Below, piece after piece: positions 10,067 through 17,891 of a stretch of DNA of 50,570 nt. Within the stretch, counting starts at the first letter, position 1. Each line of letters opens with the position of its first letter. Under the pieces are notes generated by a model. It made no database searches, was not told the DNA's origin, and worked only from the letters and a program-made list of their open reading frames with translations. The stretch comes from Nostoc sp. CHAB 5824 (GTDB lineage: Bacteria; Cyanobacteriota; Cyanobacteriia; Cyanobacteriales; Nostocaceae): positions 1-50,570 of the forward strand of contig NZ_JAIVFT010000030.1 of the NCBI RefSeq assembly GCF_020829665.1. The letters run 5' to 3'. The translations under genes and the position numbers were made by a program.

Positions 10067-10171
10067 AATAGTACATCAAAAACTTGAGTTGAATGTTTTA
10101 CATAAAAGCTTTATTTATTCTCTAGGTAAATATATTTTTATGTAGCTCATAATTAAATTATTTTACTATTG

Positions 10172-10306
10172 ATGATTAGTCATTTAATTGAAGACAAGCT
10201 AATTCACTTTTTGAAAAACATTTTATTTGTTTTATTTATCATTCTATCAATTTTTACAATTATCTATGTCATTTTGGAATCTCCCTTAGTTTTTATTAGT
10301 AAATAA
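10172..10306 (+). CDS. Possible small membrane protein (44 aa)
   Basis: A short frame MISHLIEDKLIHFLKNILFV to TAA at 10304-10306, with one long hydrophobic helix (about residues 12-37) followed by ESPLVFISK. The region is very AT-rich, which favours such frames by chance, and I see no ribosome binding site. It overlaps the end of the minus-strand fragment at 10286. Treat as tentative. Confidence 0.25.
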   Translation: MISHLIEDKLIHFLKNILFVLFIILSIFTIIYVILESPLVFISK

Positions 10307-10558
10307 GATGCGTTTGCCCTGAACTAAGTAGGAACTAATAGGGTAATTTTTGGCTCCGTACTCTTGCCAAAGCAGCTTTAACTGTGCCAAATCCTTGCCT
10401 GATAATTGAACATTGAAATTGTCATACAGTGGCAGCGTTGGAAATTCTCGGTTAGCTATGGGGCGGCAGGTTTCTCCATGATGAGCAAAATGATGCTCTT
10501 TCACCTTGCCTTTTTTAGTAGTTGCAAGGATTACATCGCCAGCTACCAGGATTTGCAT
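10286..10558 (-). CDS. CoiA-like zinc-binding motif protein, probably partial
   Basis: About 90 residues from the ATG at 10556-10558 (MQILVAGDVILATTKKGKV). The segment EHHFAHHGETC resembles the N-terminal His/Cys motif of CoiA-like competence and nuclease-associated proteins; after it comes a conserved-looking tail PTLPLYDNFNVQLSGKDLAQ. I do not know a named family for the whole. The upstream part of the frame overlaps coding debris on the other strand, so the 5' end may be lost. Confidence 0.4.
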   Translation of the reverse strand: MQILVAGDVILATTKKGKVKEHHFAHHGETCRPIANREFPTLPLYDNFNVQLSGKDLAQLKLLWQEYGAKNYPISSYLVQGKRILFTNKN

Positions 10559-10717
10559 TATCGCTATGGGATTCAAACTGCGGTCAATGCGGCGTTTTGG
10601 TGGGATGCACCCACTGACCGACGCGCACGGCAAGAGTTGGAATTGAACTTAATTTTGAAGTGGCGCAGTCCATTTAATAAAGAAAACTGAGAGCGCTGGG
10701 GGCAACCGTTTGGGTAG
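10545..10717 (+). pseudogene. GIY-YIG-like protein, C-terminal relic with internal TGA
   Basis: The plus strand reads RYGIQTAVNAAFWWDAPT, then ELELNLILKWRSPFNKEN, a TGA at 10688-10690, and in the same frame ERWGQPFG before TAG at 10715-10717. From memory, cyanobacterial GIY-YIG-type proteins end in SPFNKENW-ERWGQPFG, so the TGA stands where Trp (TGG) is expected. The N-terminal catalytic part is missing. The left border is approximate. Confidence 0.45.
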
Positions 10718-10867
10718 AAGAAAGTAAAGTTTAGTATCAAAGCAAATCCCTTCTCCTAACAGAGTGATAACTTATTAATTGAAGCCCTATAGCTTCATAG
10801 GCAGATTTGACAACCGATGTTCAATTTAGTAAGAGGTAAAAACGCTGTTGTATTGCAATCTGTCTCG

Positions 10868-11023
10868 TCAACTAACAACACCCAACTCGAACGCTGATAT
10901 TTCCTCCTAATGGTAAACAGAGGGCGCTGTAACTGATTGCTCAGTAGACTTTAATCAGTACAACCCTGAACGATGGATGTGAGGAAATAACTAAGTGACT
11001 AGAGCTTGGGTGTTGTTGTTTTG
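10868..11023 (+). ncRNA. ssrS: Probable 6S RNA
   Basis: The segment folds into one long interrupted rod. The closing stem pairs AACAACACCCAA (10874-10885) with TTGGGTGTTGTT (11006-11017). Next comes TATTTCCTC (about 10898-10906) with GAGGAAATA (10981-10989), then AGGG with CCCT, and an apical stem ACTGATT/AATCAGT. A large asymmetric bulge sits in the middle. The strand contains GCTGATATTTC followed by GGCGCT, very like GCCGATATTTC...GGCGCTC in the central region of E. coli 6S RNA. Known 6S RNAs are about 185 nt and bind sigma70-type RNA polymerase; the ends here may lie somewhat further out. An alternative is a palindromic mobile element. Confidence 0.65.
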
Positions 11024-11348
11024 GGAATATATAAGCAACGTCTAACTGCACTATCCCCTTCAACAGCAGAATAATTAGTTGATTATTATTGGTATTAATA
11101 ATTTATATTCGGGTTTACCGAACCTCAAAATTTGAGTAAACCGTAATTCTTTTCATGCCTGATTTAGTGCGGTAATCATCAATAAGTGGGTGATAATAAC
11201 CGAATTTACACAACTTCTTATCATGACTAATATAAGAATCAAAGCAATAAATTCAATTCCTCAATCAAGTAAACAAAAAATTAGGGCGCGATCGCTCTTT
11301 TAGAATTAATTAGTGCTGAGATACCTAGCCTACTTTAAGAGAATAAGA
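11024..11348. other. Intergenic stretch with a small hairpin
   Basis: No gene seen. A hairpin pairs GGTTTAC (11112-11118) with GTAAACC (11136-11142), with CTCAAA/TTTGAG inside it, followed by a T-rich stretch. It could end a transcript coming from the 6S-like gene, but is rather far from it. Confidence 0.4.
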
Positions 11349-11447
11349 CTTACGCATTAATAGAAAAATCAAAATAAGAGGTATGATTTTCAGCGGTTCT
11401 AACTTGATTTTTCTATTAGTCACGAAGCGATCGCAATAAAGCGTAAG
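11349..11447. mobile_element. MITE-like inverted-repeat element (99 bp)
   Basis: Ends CTTACGC (11349-11355) and GCGTAAG (11441-11447) are inverted, and inside them AATAGAAAAATCAA (11359-11372) is perfectly inverted at 11404-11417. The outer GACTTACGCA is the same type of end as the element at 35950-36142. No coding capacity. Non-autonomous element is the simplest reading. Confidence 0.5.
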
Positions 11448-11477
11448 CAAAAAGCTTCTTAATCGTGTAATCTACTT

Positions 11478-11646
11478 GGCATTGAGCCGAAACCCTTGTG
11501 ATTTCCTGTAAGATGGTCTGAAAAACCTTATCCTGTCTGCCTTTGAGAATTCGCTATATCAGAGTCAAAAAAGCCTCTATTTACAACGAAAAATCAAGCT
11601 TTTTAAACTCATATTGCAGGAAATTACAAACATCTCGGCTTGATAC
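11478..11646. mobile_element. MITE-like element with GGYATTGAGCCGA-type ends
   Basis: Left end GGCATTGAGCCGA (from 11478) and right end, read in reverse, GGTATCAAGCCGAGA (from 11646) match imperfectly over about 40 bp, including ATTTCCTG. The same ends, much better conserved, bound the 24412-24830 element. It lies just beyond the stop codon of the phosphatase gene and carries no gene. Confidence 0.55.
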
Positions 11647-11649
11647 CTA

Positions 11650-13242
11650 CTAAACTTTTGCTACAACTCCCTGATTTGGCAACTCGAAGGAAGCTGCCGT
11701 AATGATAGGTGCATTTGGATTGGACACGGTAATTTCAGTAGGTTGAGACTGAGGCAGCAGTCGGTAGTCAGTACGCCAGCGTTCGCGGTTCAGATCGCAG
11801 CGAACATAACCGCGCAGTCTCCCATTGAAATATTTCACCCACGGGTTCTGTGGCAATGCTGCTTCTACGTCGAATGTCCAAGGACAGCTTGAACTGATCG
11901 AAGTACCAACAAACTCAGTCGCTACTGTTTGTGAGTTGGGGTCGTCAAAGTTAGCCTTCAGGTCATTAACCCAGCTAGAATGCCAGTCACCAGTAATGAC
12001 TACGGGGTTCGACGGGCGGCGTTGCTGAATGAAACCGAGAATGCGATTGCGAGAGGCAACATAACCATCCCACTGGTCAAGGTTGAAGACTTTTCCTGCT
12101 CCGGTATCGTAGTCAAACTGAGCCATGATAGTCTGTTGGGCAATGACGTTCCAGCGTGCGCCAGAGCGATCTAGTCCTTCAAACAGCCACCGCTCCTGCT
12201 CGGAACCAGTCATTGTGGCAGTTGGGTCAGTAGCCTCAGCGCATCGCGGCTTACGTCCGTCACCACAGGGTTGATTAGTACGGTACTGGCGGGTATCTAA
12301 GACATTGAATTCAACGATATCGCCAAAAGTCAACCGTCGGTAGAGCTGCAAATCAAGACCTCTAGGCTTTGAGAAGTCCCGCAGTGGCATGTGTTCGTAG
12401 TATGCCTGAAAAGCAGCAGCACGACGGGCAAAGAACACCGAGCGTGATTGTATTTCGGGATCTTGAGGAATTTCGTCTGCCCAATTATTATCAACTTCGT
12501 GGTCGTCCCAAGTGACTAGCCAAGGAAATGCAGCATGAGTTGCTTGTAGGTGTGGGTCAGTTTTGTACAGAGCATGACGGTTACGGTACTCCTGCAAGGT
12601 AAATGGTTCACCATTGCCATCGTGCGATCGCAGCGCAGTTGTACTCGGTGGGCCTTCATAAATATAATCACCGAGATGAACCACTAAGTCTAAATCCTCT
12701 TGAGCCATATTTTTGTAGGCTGCATAATAACCACTTTGCCAGTTTTGACAGGAAGCAAACGCAAAGCGGAAGCGCTCAACGCGTTCGCGCGGGTTAGGAG
12801 CAGTGCGAGTCCGCCCGATTGGACTCACTTCATTGCCCACCTTAAACTCATACGAGTACCACCGTGCAGGTTGTAATCCTTGCACCTCTACATGGACAGA
12901 GTGTCCCAATTCTGGAGTAGCCATCTGTGTACCACTGCGGACAACTTGCCGCATCTTTTCGTCGGTAGCAATCTGCCACTGCACTGGAACATTATATGGT
13001 GGCATCCCACCACCATTGAGCGGATCGGGGGCTAAACGCGTCCACAGTACTACATTATCTGGGAGTGGTTCACCGGAAGCAACACCCAGACTAAAGGGAT
13101 AATTAGAGAACCGGGGCTGGGCTTGAACTTTGTTAGACCATTGATTGGCGATCGCAAAACCAGTTAAGGCTCCAGTCCCAATCAAAACTTGTCGCCGTCT
13201 CAAGCGACTTGATAGCAAGCGCTCGAAGTTGAAGTTCTGCAT
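11650..13242 (-). CDS. phoD: PhoD-family alkaline phosphatase/phosphodiesterase, Tat-exported
   Basis: A 530-residue secreted metallophosphatase. The ATG at 13240-13242 is preceded at good distance by GGGGAG and gives an N-terminus with a twin-arginine signal (SSRLRRRQVLIGTGAL); a longer reading from a TTG at 13311 is unlikely. An N-terminal PhoD domain (PFSLGVASGEPLPDNVVLWTRL) is followed by the metallophosphatase core: HLGDYIYEG, TWDDHEVDNNW and VITGDWHSSW hold the expected Asp, Asn and His metal ligands. PhoD enzymes use Ca and Fe and release phosphate from mono- and diesters outside the cytoplasm, usually under phosphate starvation. I saw no clear Pho box upstream. Confidence 0.93.
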   Translation of the reverse strand: MQNFNFERLLSSRLRRRQVLIGTGALTGFAIANQWSNKVQAQPRFSNYPFSLGVASGEPLPDNVVLWTRLAPDPLNGGGMPPYNVPVQWQIATDEKMRQVVRSGTQMATPELGHSVHVEVQGLQPARWYSYEFKVGNEVSPIGRTRTAPNPRERVERFRFAFASCQNWQSGYYAAYKNMAQEDLDLVVHLGDYIYEGPPSTTALRSHDGNGEPFTLQEYRNRHALYKTDPHLQATHAAFPWLVTWDDHEVDNNWADEIPQDPEIQSRSVFFARRAAAFQAYYEHMPLRDFSKPRGLDLQLYRRLTFGDIVEFNVLDTRQYRTNQPCGDGRKPRCAEATDPTATMTGSEQERWLFEGLDRSGARWNVIAQQTIMAQFDYDTGAGKVFNLDQWDGYVASRNRILGFIQQRRPSNPVVITGDWHSSWVNDLKANFDDPNSQTVATEFVGTSISSSCPWTFDVEAALPQNPWVKYFNGRLRGYVRCDLNRERWRTDYRLLPQSQPTEITVSNPNAPIITAASFELPNQGVVAKV

Positions 13243-13643
13243 ATACTCCCCTGATTGTCGCGTTTGAATCACAGCAAAGTGTAACAGCGCAACTTTAATC
13301 CCTCTTTGCAATCAGGTTAAGCATTGATTATTCCAACACAACCCTAATTGTTTAAGCTGAACTAATAGTGCTTTAATAACTTGGGTAGATGAGATTAACT
13401 CGCTCAGAACAGAAATTGAGGGACTACGGGAAGCCCTTATTAACGCGGGATTATCATCACTCAAAGAGAAGGTAAAAGCAGCTCATTAATTCCTTAGCGT
13501 AACTTTTGGAATCACTGCTCATTTGGCCCCAAGAATGGGGGGCGCGTAGCTTGCCGCCGTAGGCAGTAGGCATCGCCTAACACCTAAAATACTGCTATGG
13601 TCAATCACTACCAGATTGCCTTATAGGAAAAGTTAGATTAAAT
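13243..13643. other. Intergenic stretch with coding debris and a dispersed repeat
   Basis: Divergent promoter region. The plus frame 13361-13489 reads a short helical piece (LRTEIEGLREALINAGLSSL) that has no start codon, probably a gene relic of unknown family. A dispersed GC-rich repeat containing GGCGCGTAGCTTGCCGCC lies at 13540-13578. Confidence 0.4.
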
Positions 13644-14195
13644 ATGAATGAGACTTTAGCAGCCACACTAGGGGAATTACAAGCACAAATATATTGGTTA
13701 CATGATGCTGAGGAGTTTGCCCAATTGGCATTAGCAGCAGCTACTATATATATGAAACTTGGTTATACTCAACAGCAGGCAGAAACGGCAGGTAACTTAA
13801 TTAGTCAGGCTTATCAATTAGCGGATGATGCTGCTTTAGCCCAGAAAGCAGGTAATTTTGACAAAGAAATGCAGTTTTATTATCAAGCTAAAGATAAATT
13901 AACCCAAGTAGAAACTACATTAGTTTATCAAACCAGCATTGCCATACATCAAATGAAATGGTGGATGTATTTTCGTCATAAACAAAAATTACAAATTCTG
14001 CTCCACTTATTTTTACAAAATTTTAAAGCGGTAGGATTGATTAACTTACTTACTGCTCTTAAACTTACATATTTTCTAATGGAAATAGGCAGAGTTCACA
14101 AATCGCGTGACATCGAAACCACCAAACATAATGCTATAAAATACTGGACAGAATTATTGACAATCAAACCGCCACAATATCCTTATCTTGGTTAA
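13644..14195 (+). CDS. Hypothetical helical protein
   Basis: A 183-residue protein of unknown family. The first 100 residues are strongly helical and alanine-rich (EEFAQLALAAATIYMKLGYT), resembling TPR-like or helical-bundle proteins but without a clear TPR consensus. A hydrophobic stretch near LLTALKLTYFLMEIG (about 135-150) could pack in a core rather than span a membrane. There is no signal peptide. The ATG at 13644 is the first in frame; only a weak purine-rich sequence precedes it. Neighbours are debris, so no context helps. Confidence 0.6.
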   Translation: MNETLAATLGELQAQIYWLHDAEEFAQLALAAATIYMKLGYTQQQAETAGNLISQAYQLADDAALAQKAGNFDKEMQFYYQAKDKLTQVETTLVYQTSIAIHQMKWWMYFRHKQKLQILLHLFLQNFKAVGLINLLTALKLTYFLMEIGRVHKSRDIETTKHNAIKYWTELLTIKPPQYPYLG

Positions 14196-14245
14196 ACTGC
14201 TTATTTTTAGGCTTGAGTGCAATTGGTAAACTACGCATCCTTAAC

Positions 14246-15310
14246 TTTTCCTCTAAGAATGGGAAGAGGGAGCGCTTTCCTCGCTTGAATGAAGGATAAA
14301 CACAATCAAATTACTGCCACTTTACCTAATACTGTCTCCAAACGGCTGGTAAATTCTGAAGGGCGATCGCAAGTCATAATCAACTGCTCAATCGCCCGTG
14401 TCATCGCCACATACAATAGTCGCGCTTCTTCTTCTGGTGTACCGTGACCGTACTGGTCAGGCATAAAACCAATGCCAGGAATAAGCACCACTGGGAACTC
14501 TAGCCCTTTGCTGGAGTACATGGTTATGAGTTTGATGCTTTGTTCGGCTGGGTGATAGTTGCGGCTGTCACTATTGGCGTTTATCCACTCTATTGCGATT
14601 TGGGCTTGTTGGAAGTGGTTATAGATGTGATCGCCCAAAAAGTTGGAGCGGTAAATAATTGCTATTTCGTTCCAGGGGATATCTCGCTCGTGTAATTGTT
14701 GCACTCGCCCTGCTAGGTAATCTACCTCATGTTTGAAGCTGGGTAAACGGATAAGGTCTGGTTTGGGGCCTTGCCGTCCTGCACTGGCAGGTTCTACCAA
14801 TACCACTTGATCATCATCCCCGGTGGTAGGAGTCATCACTTCTTTAGCAAATTCATAGGCTACCCCTAACACCTGCTCTGTGTTGCGGTAGTTGAGTTTA
14901 AAAATAGTTGTGCGTCCCTGTGCTTGATCCGCATTGAGCAGCTATTGAATGAGGGAATTAGAGTAGCCATAAATGGTAGATGTTTATATGGTTTAGAAGC
15001 GATTGGGCTTTCCTCTAAGAATGGAGGGAGCGATCGCCTGCGACGGGCTACGCCTGCCTGGGGTTTCCTCTAAGAATTGGGGCGATCGCACTGACAATAC
15101 TAAAAATTTGACTCTAGTCTTAAGGGACTTCCAATGTTACCGTCTACCCCATCAGGGTGAACGACACAGACGAGGTGAGGGTTGTGTGAGTAGAGAAGGC
15201 AGCGATGCCTACGGCGGGCTACGCCTACGCACTCTGGTAATTTCGGCATAGTACCAGTGTACTGCCACAAAACAGTGATAGCTCTTGAAGCTGGCTTTTC
15301 CTCTAAGAAT
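14246..15310. repeat. Four copies of the TTTCCTCTAAGAAT repeat
   Basis: The 14-mer TTTCCTCTAAGAAT occurs at about 14247-14260, 15009-15022, 15064-15077 and 15297-15310. All copies are on the plus strand and mostly followed within 5-20 bases by a G-run and GCGATCGC. The span given encloses all copies; they are not contiguous. Confidence 0.75.
14306..14942 (-). pseudogene. UvrD/Rep-like helicase, C-terminal fragment
   Basis: About 212 residues of a superfamily 1 3'-5' DNA helicase. Visible are motif IV (IFKLNYRNTEQVL), motif V (LITMYSSKGLEFPVVLIPG) and motif VI (EEEARLLYVAMTRAIEQLIM). The Walker A/B half is absent: an in-frame TAG lies just upstream near 14943, and no other helicase sequence follows. 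A Met in the middle (14872) could start a shorter product of 188 residues, but it could not bind ATP alone. This is a truncated gene copy. Confidence 0.75.
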
Positions 15311-15334
15311 TTTACGGGGGCGATCGCCTATTTA
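14943..15334. other. Repeat-filled intergenic stretch
   Basis: No gene. It contains three TTTCCTCTAAGAAT copies and two dispersed palindromic repeats with GGGCTACGCCT cores (15033-15058 and 15202-15230), plus several GCGATCGC octamers. Confidence 0.5.
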
Positions 15335-15559
15335 CTAACTGTGAGCTAATTGTTCTATAAGTTGCAGTAGATTATTTTCAATTTGTTCAAGGGCTACTGT
15401 AGCAGAGGTTTTATCTATATCATGAACAAGCCAGTATTCAATCGTATCTATCCATTGGGGAAAGCGTTCATTCATTAGTGGACGATGTTCTAACTCATAA
15501 GCGGGCAATAACCCTAGTAGCTGACTGAAAATCGGCTCAATTGAGGATATTGTTTAAGT
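15335..15559 (-). pseudogene. Unrecognised gene fragment
   Basis: An open frame of about 74 codons ends at the TAG 15335-15337 and reads IFSQLLGLLPAYELEHRPLM, then FPQWIDTIEYWLVHDIDKT. It begins after an in-frame TAA with no start codon until Met in PLMNERF, so it is either a 5'-truncated gene or a 46-residue product. No family recognised. Confidence 0.35.
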
Positions 15560-15578
15560 TTCAATTAAATCTCTGTAG

Positions 15579-16091
15579 TTAGCAATCTAACGTATTTTCC
15601 AGTTCCCAAGGAGTGATGCAGGTACTGTATTCATTCCACTCTTGGTGTTTCAATTTTAAATAAGCTGTTGTTAACCGTTCTCCAAGGCTTTGGGTTAGAA
15701 CTGTGTTTGCTTTTAAGCAGCGTAATGCATCCAATAAGTTTGTCGGCAGCTGTTTTACCTGATCAAGGGGAAGCGGATCTGTATAGCTATTATTGTCATA
15801 ACGTGGCCCAGGATTGCGCCTTTGGACAATTCCATCGAGTCCGGCGGCGATGAGTGCAGCAGCTAGTAGATAGGGATTAGCCGCACCGTCAGCAAGACGA
15901 AACTCAAAGCGTCCAGCATCAGGAATGCGAATAGCATGAGTGCGGTTGTTGCCGCTGTAGGTAATGGTGCTAGGGGCCCAAGTTGCCCCGGAAGTAGTCA
16001 CTGGTGCGTTAATTCGCTTGTAAGAATTGATTGTGGGATTTGAAAAAGCACACAGCGCCTCGGCAGAATGCAACACGCCTGCAATGAACTT
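15579..16091 (-). pseudogene. Glutamine synthetase (GlnT-like), C-terminal fragment
   Basis: About 170 residues of the glutamine synthetase catalytic domain: NPTINSYKRINAP, NRTHAIRIPDAGRFEFRLAD and GAANPYLLAAALIAAGLDGI are classic blocks holding the glutamate and nucleotide pocket. Full enzymes have about 430-470 residues; the N-terminal half is missing and a TGA lies in frame at 16092-16094. The sequence before the first possible start still matches the family (FIAGVLHSAEALCAF), so this is a truncated gene, not a short one. GlnT-like proteins can be gamma-glutamyl ligases rather than true GS. Confidence 0.8.
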
Positions 16092-16103
16092 TCACTTATG
16101 ATT

Positions 16104-16134
16104 CATTGGTCTGGGCTTGAAACCCAGACCAATG
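16104..16134. repeat. 12-bp perfect hairpin
   Basis: CATTGGTCTGGG (16104-16115) pairs perfectly with 16123-16134 around a 7-base loop. There is no T-run, so a terminator is not certain. It lies beside the break point of the glutamine synthetase fragment and may mark a recombination or insertion site. Confidence 0.6.
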
Positions 16135-16201
16135 CCCGTATCTCCGAACTTGCAACCCTACCCACCATATCCGGATTTCTGACTACGTAACGAGCGAGTT
16201 A

Positions 16202-16345
16202 CTACTTGCTTACAGGTTCAGCTTTCTCAACTGAATTATCATTCACACCCAAAGTCAATTGCAAAGGAGTTTTTTGGGCGTAAGCTTTTACTACTTGTCG
16301 ATAAACTTCATAATTAGTAGGTAGTGCCTGCTGAGAATTACCCAT
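16202..16345 (-). CDS. Small hypothetical protein (47 aa), possibly a C-terminal remnant
   Basis: Starts at the ATG 16343-16345 (MGNSQQALPTNYEVYRQVVK) and ends at TAG 16202-16204. The clean, non-repetitive sequence suggests it is or was coding. It lies downstream of the lipoprotein gene in the same direction. A GAAGTCGGAAGTT-type repeat lies immediately upstream, where homology to a longer gene could have been lost. Confidence 0.35.
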   Translation of the reverse strand: MGNSQQALPTNYEVYRQVVKAYAQKTPLQLTLGVNDNSVEKAEPVSK

Positions 16346-16497
16346 TTCAGAAGTCGGAAGTTGCAAGTTGGAAGTAATACCCCATAGCTAAAGTTAGGAG
16401 ATTGATCTTGGACGCTTTTTGTCTCGAAGAGTGCGTTTAAGAGCAAAATTCTTTATTGGCTTTTTCGCGTTTGAATTCGGGGGCATCAGACCATTTT

Positions 16498-16896
16498 TTA
16501 CTTCCGACTTCCAACCTCCGACTTAAATTTGGTCAGTTTGTACTTTACATCTTTAACTAATTCGGGTTTTCCAGCCTCTTCTTGAGGTCTTTTGTGTTGG
16601 TCAACTTCATCAACACTTGGTCGCGGCGGTAAAGTAGGCCACCATAGCCCTCTGTCATCTGGGCCAACAAGTGCTCCTGCCGGTTTCAATCCATTCCTAT
16701 TCAACATTGAAGTATTCGCAAAGGTTTCAATGCGTGGCTGTGGTTGACTAGTTAGGTTATTCGCATACTTAACTTGCAAGGTGTAACTGGTGAGCGCTGT
16801 AGCTTCATACTGTTCAGTTGTAGCGGTGCTACAACTATTAAGCGTGAGCGCAGTTAGTGCAGTCATTATTGAGGTTAAAAATCTCAGCTTTTGCAT
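16498..16896 (-). CDS. Small lipoprotein, function unknown
   Basis: A 132-residue protein starting at the ATG 16894-16896 (MQKLRFLTSIMTALTALTLN). The signal ends in a lipobox-like LNSC, predicting a lipid-anchored protein in the cell envelope. The mature part is hydrophilic with PTLPPRPSVDEVDQ and no known domain. Its last residues (KSEVGSRK) are encoded by a TCGGAAGT-type intergenic repeat, so the original end may have been replaced. It is divergent from parA; the intervening 220 bp should hold both promoters. Confidence 0.65.
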   Translation of the reverse strand: MQKLRFLTSIMTALTALTLNSCSTATTEQYEATALTSYTLQVKYANNLTSQPQPRIETFANTSMLNRNGLKPAGALVGPDDRGLWWPTLPPRPSVDEVDQHKRPQEEAGKPELVKDVKYKLTKFKSEVGSRK

Positions 16897-17117
16897 TATC
16901 AATCGTTAATTAGTTCATCTACTCTCTCTGCTACCACCAAATACAATCCGCGTTCGCGGTATTCAAAGAGAACTTGTATACTCTTGCTACAGCCAACTTC
17001 TAGGCAGTATGAAATGGAAAGTAATCTTGCAACCTCTAAGAGTTGTATTCCCCCTAATCAAGCGCTACAATCTGCCTGTATTAGAAGTACTTTTTGCGAT
17101 AACTGCAATTTATTAAA

Positions 17118-17891
17118 GTGAGCCAAACCCGGATTATTGCACTATTTAACCAAAGTGGTGGGGTTGCCAAGACAACACTTACTCAAAATCTGGGCTACCA
17201 CCTTGCACTTAAAAAACGTCGTGTTTTGCTTGTGGATATGGACCCGCAGGCATCTCTCACTACATTTATGGGACTCGAACCAGACGAATTGAGTATAAGT
17301 ATTCAACAAACAATAGTTGATAACAGACCATTACCTATCTATCCCGAACCGATTCATAGTATGGCGCTTGTCCCTGCTGACATTAATCTTGCCGCTAGTG
17401 AAATGCAACTTAGTAGTGCGATCGCTAGAGAATATCGCCTAAAAAATGGACTCTTGAATGTGCAAGATAATTACGACTTCATTCTCATTGACTGTCCACC
17501 TTCTTTGGGGTTACTTAGTATCATCAGCCTCACTGCTGCTACTCACATTCTCGTTCCTATCCAATGTCAATTTAAGTCATTTAAGGGAACTGAACTTTTA
17601 CTCAGTACGATCACCCAAGTCCGCAGTCATACCAACCCCAAATTGCAATTTGCTGGATTTGTTCCTACAATGTTCGATGGTCGGACTGCCCAGGAATCGC
17701 GTACACTTAAAGCTGTACAAGAACAACTATCAGAGATTGCTCCTGTATACCCACCAATCCCAAAAACTATTGCCTTTGCCGATGCTTCTGAGCGCCGAGT
17801 TCCACTAGCATTATTTGATAAAAACCATCCAGCCGTGGGTGTACTCAAAAAAATTGCTAATAGCATAGATAAACTTGAATTAAAACCGTGA
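17118..17891 (+). CDS. parA: ParA-family partition ATPase
   Basis: A 257-residue MinD/ParA-type ATPase. The deviant Walker A box reads NQSGGVAKTTL at residues 11-21; the usual leading lysine of KGGVGKTT is replaced by Ser. Walker A' is VLLVDMDPQASLT and Walker B is FILIDCPPSLG. With ParB it segregates a plasmid or chromosome region. It starts at a GTG; no alternative fits the conserved start RIIALFNQ. The stop overlaps the parB start by four bases (GTGA), so the two are translationally coupled. Confidence 0.93.
   Translation: MSQTRIIALFNQSGGVAKTTLTQNLGYHLALKKRRVLLVDMDPQASLTTFMGLEPDELSISIQQTIVDNRPLPIYPEPIHSMALVPADINLAASEMQLSSAIAREYRLKNGLLNVQDNYDFILIDCPPSLGLLSIISLTAATHILVPIQCQFKSFKGTELLLSTITQVRSHTNPKLQFAGFVPTMFDGRTAQESRTLKAVQEQLSEIAPVYPPIPKTIAFADASERRVPLALFDKNHPAVGVLKKIANSIDKLELKP

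Noticed and set aside
8890..10110. Terminal inverted repeats for the ISAs1 element
   Set aside because: I compared sequences near 8900-8935 and 10067-10115 and found no convincing match, so limits are left open.
16891..17121. 76-residue plus-strand frame ending at the parA start
   Set aside because: Composition is irregular and there is no ribosome binding site or family resemblance; it fills the divergent promoter region.
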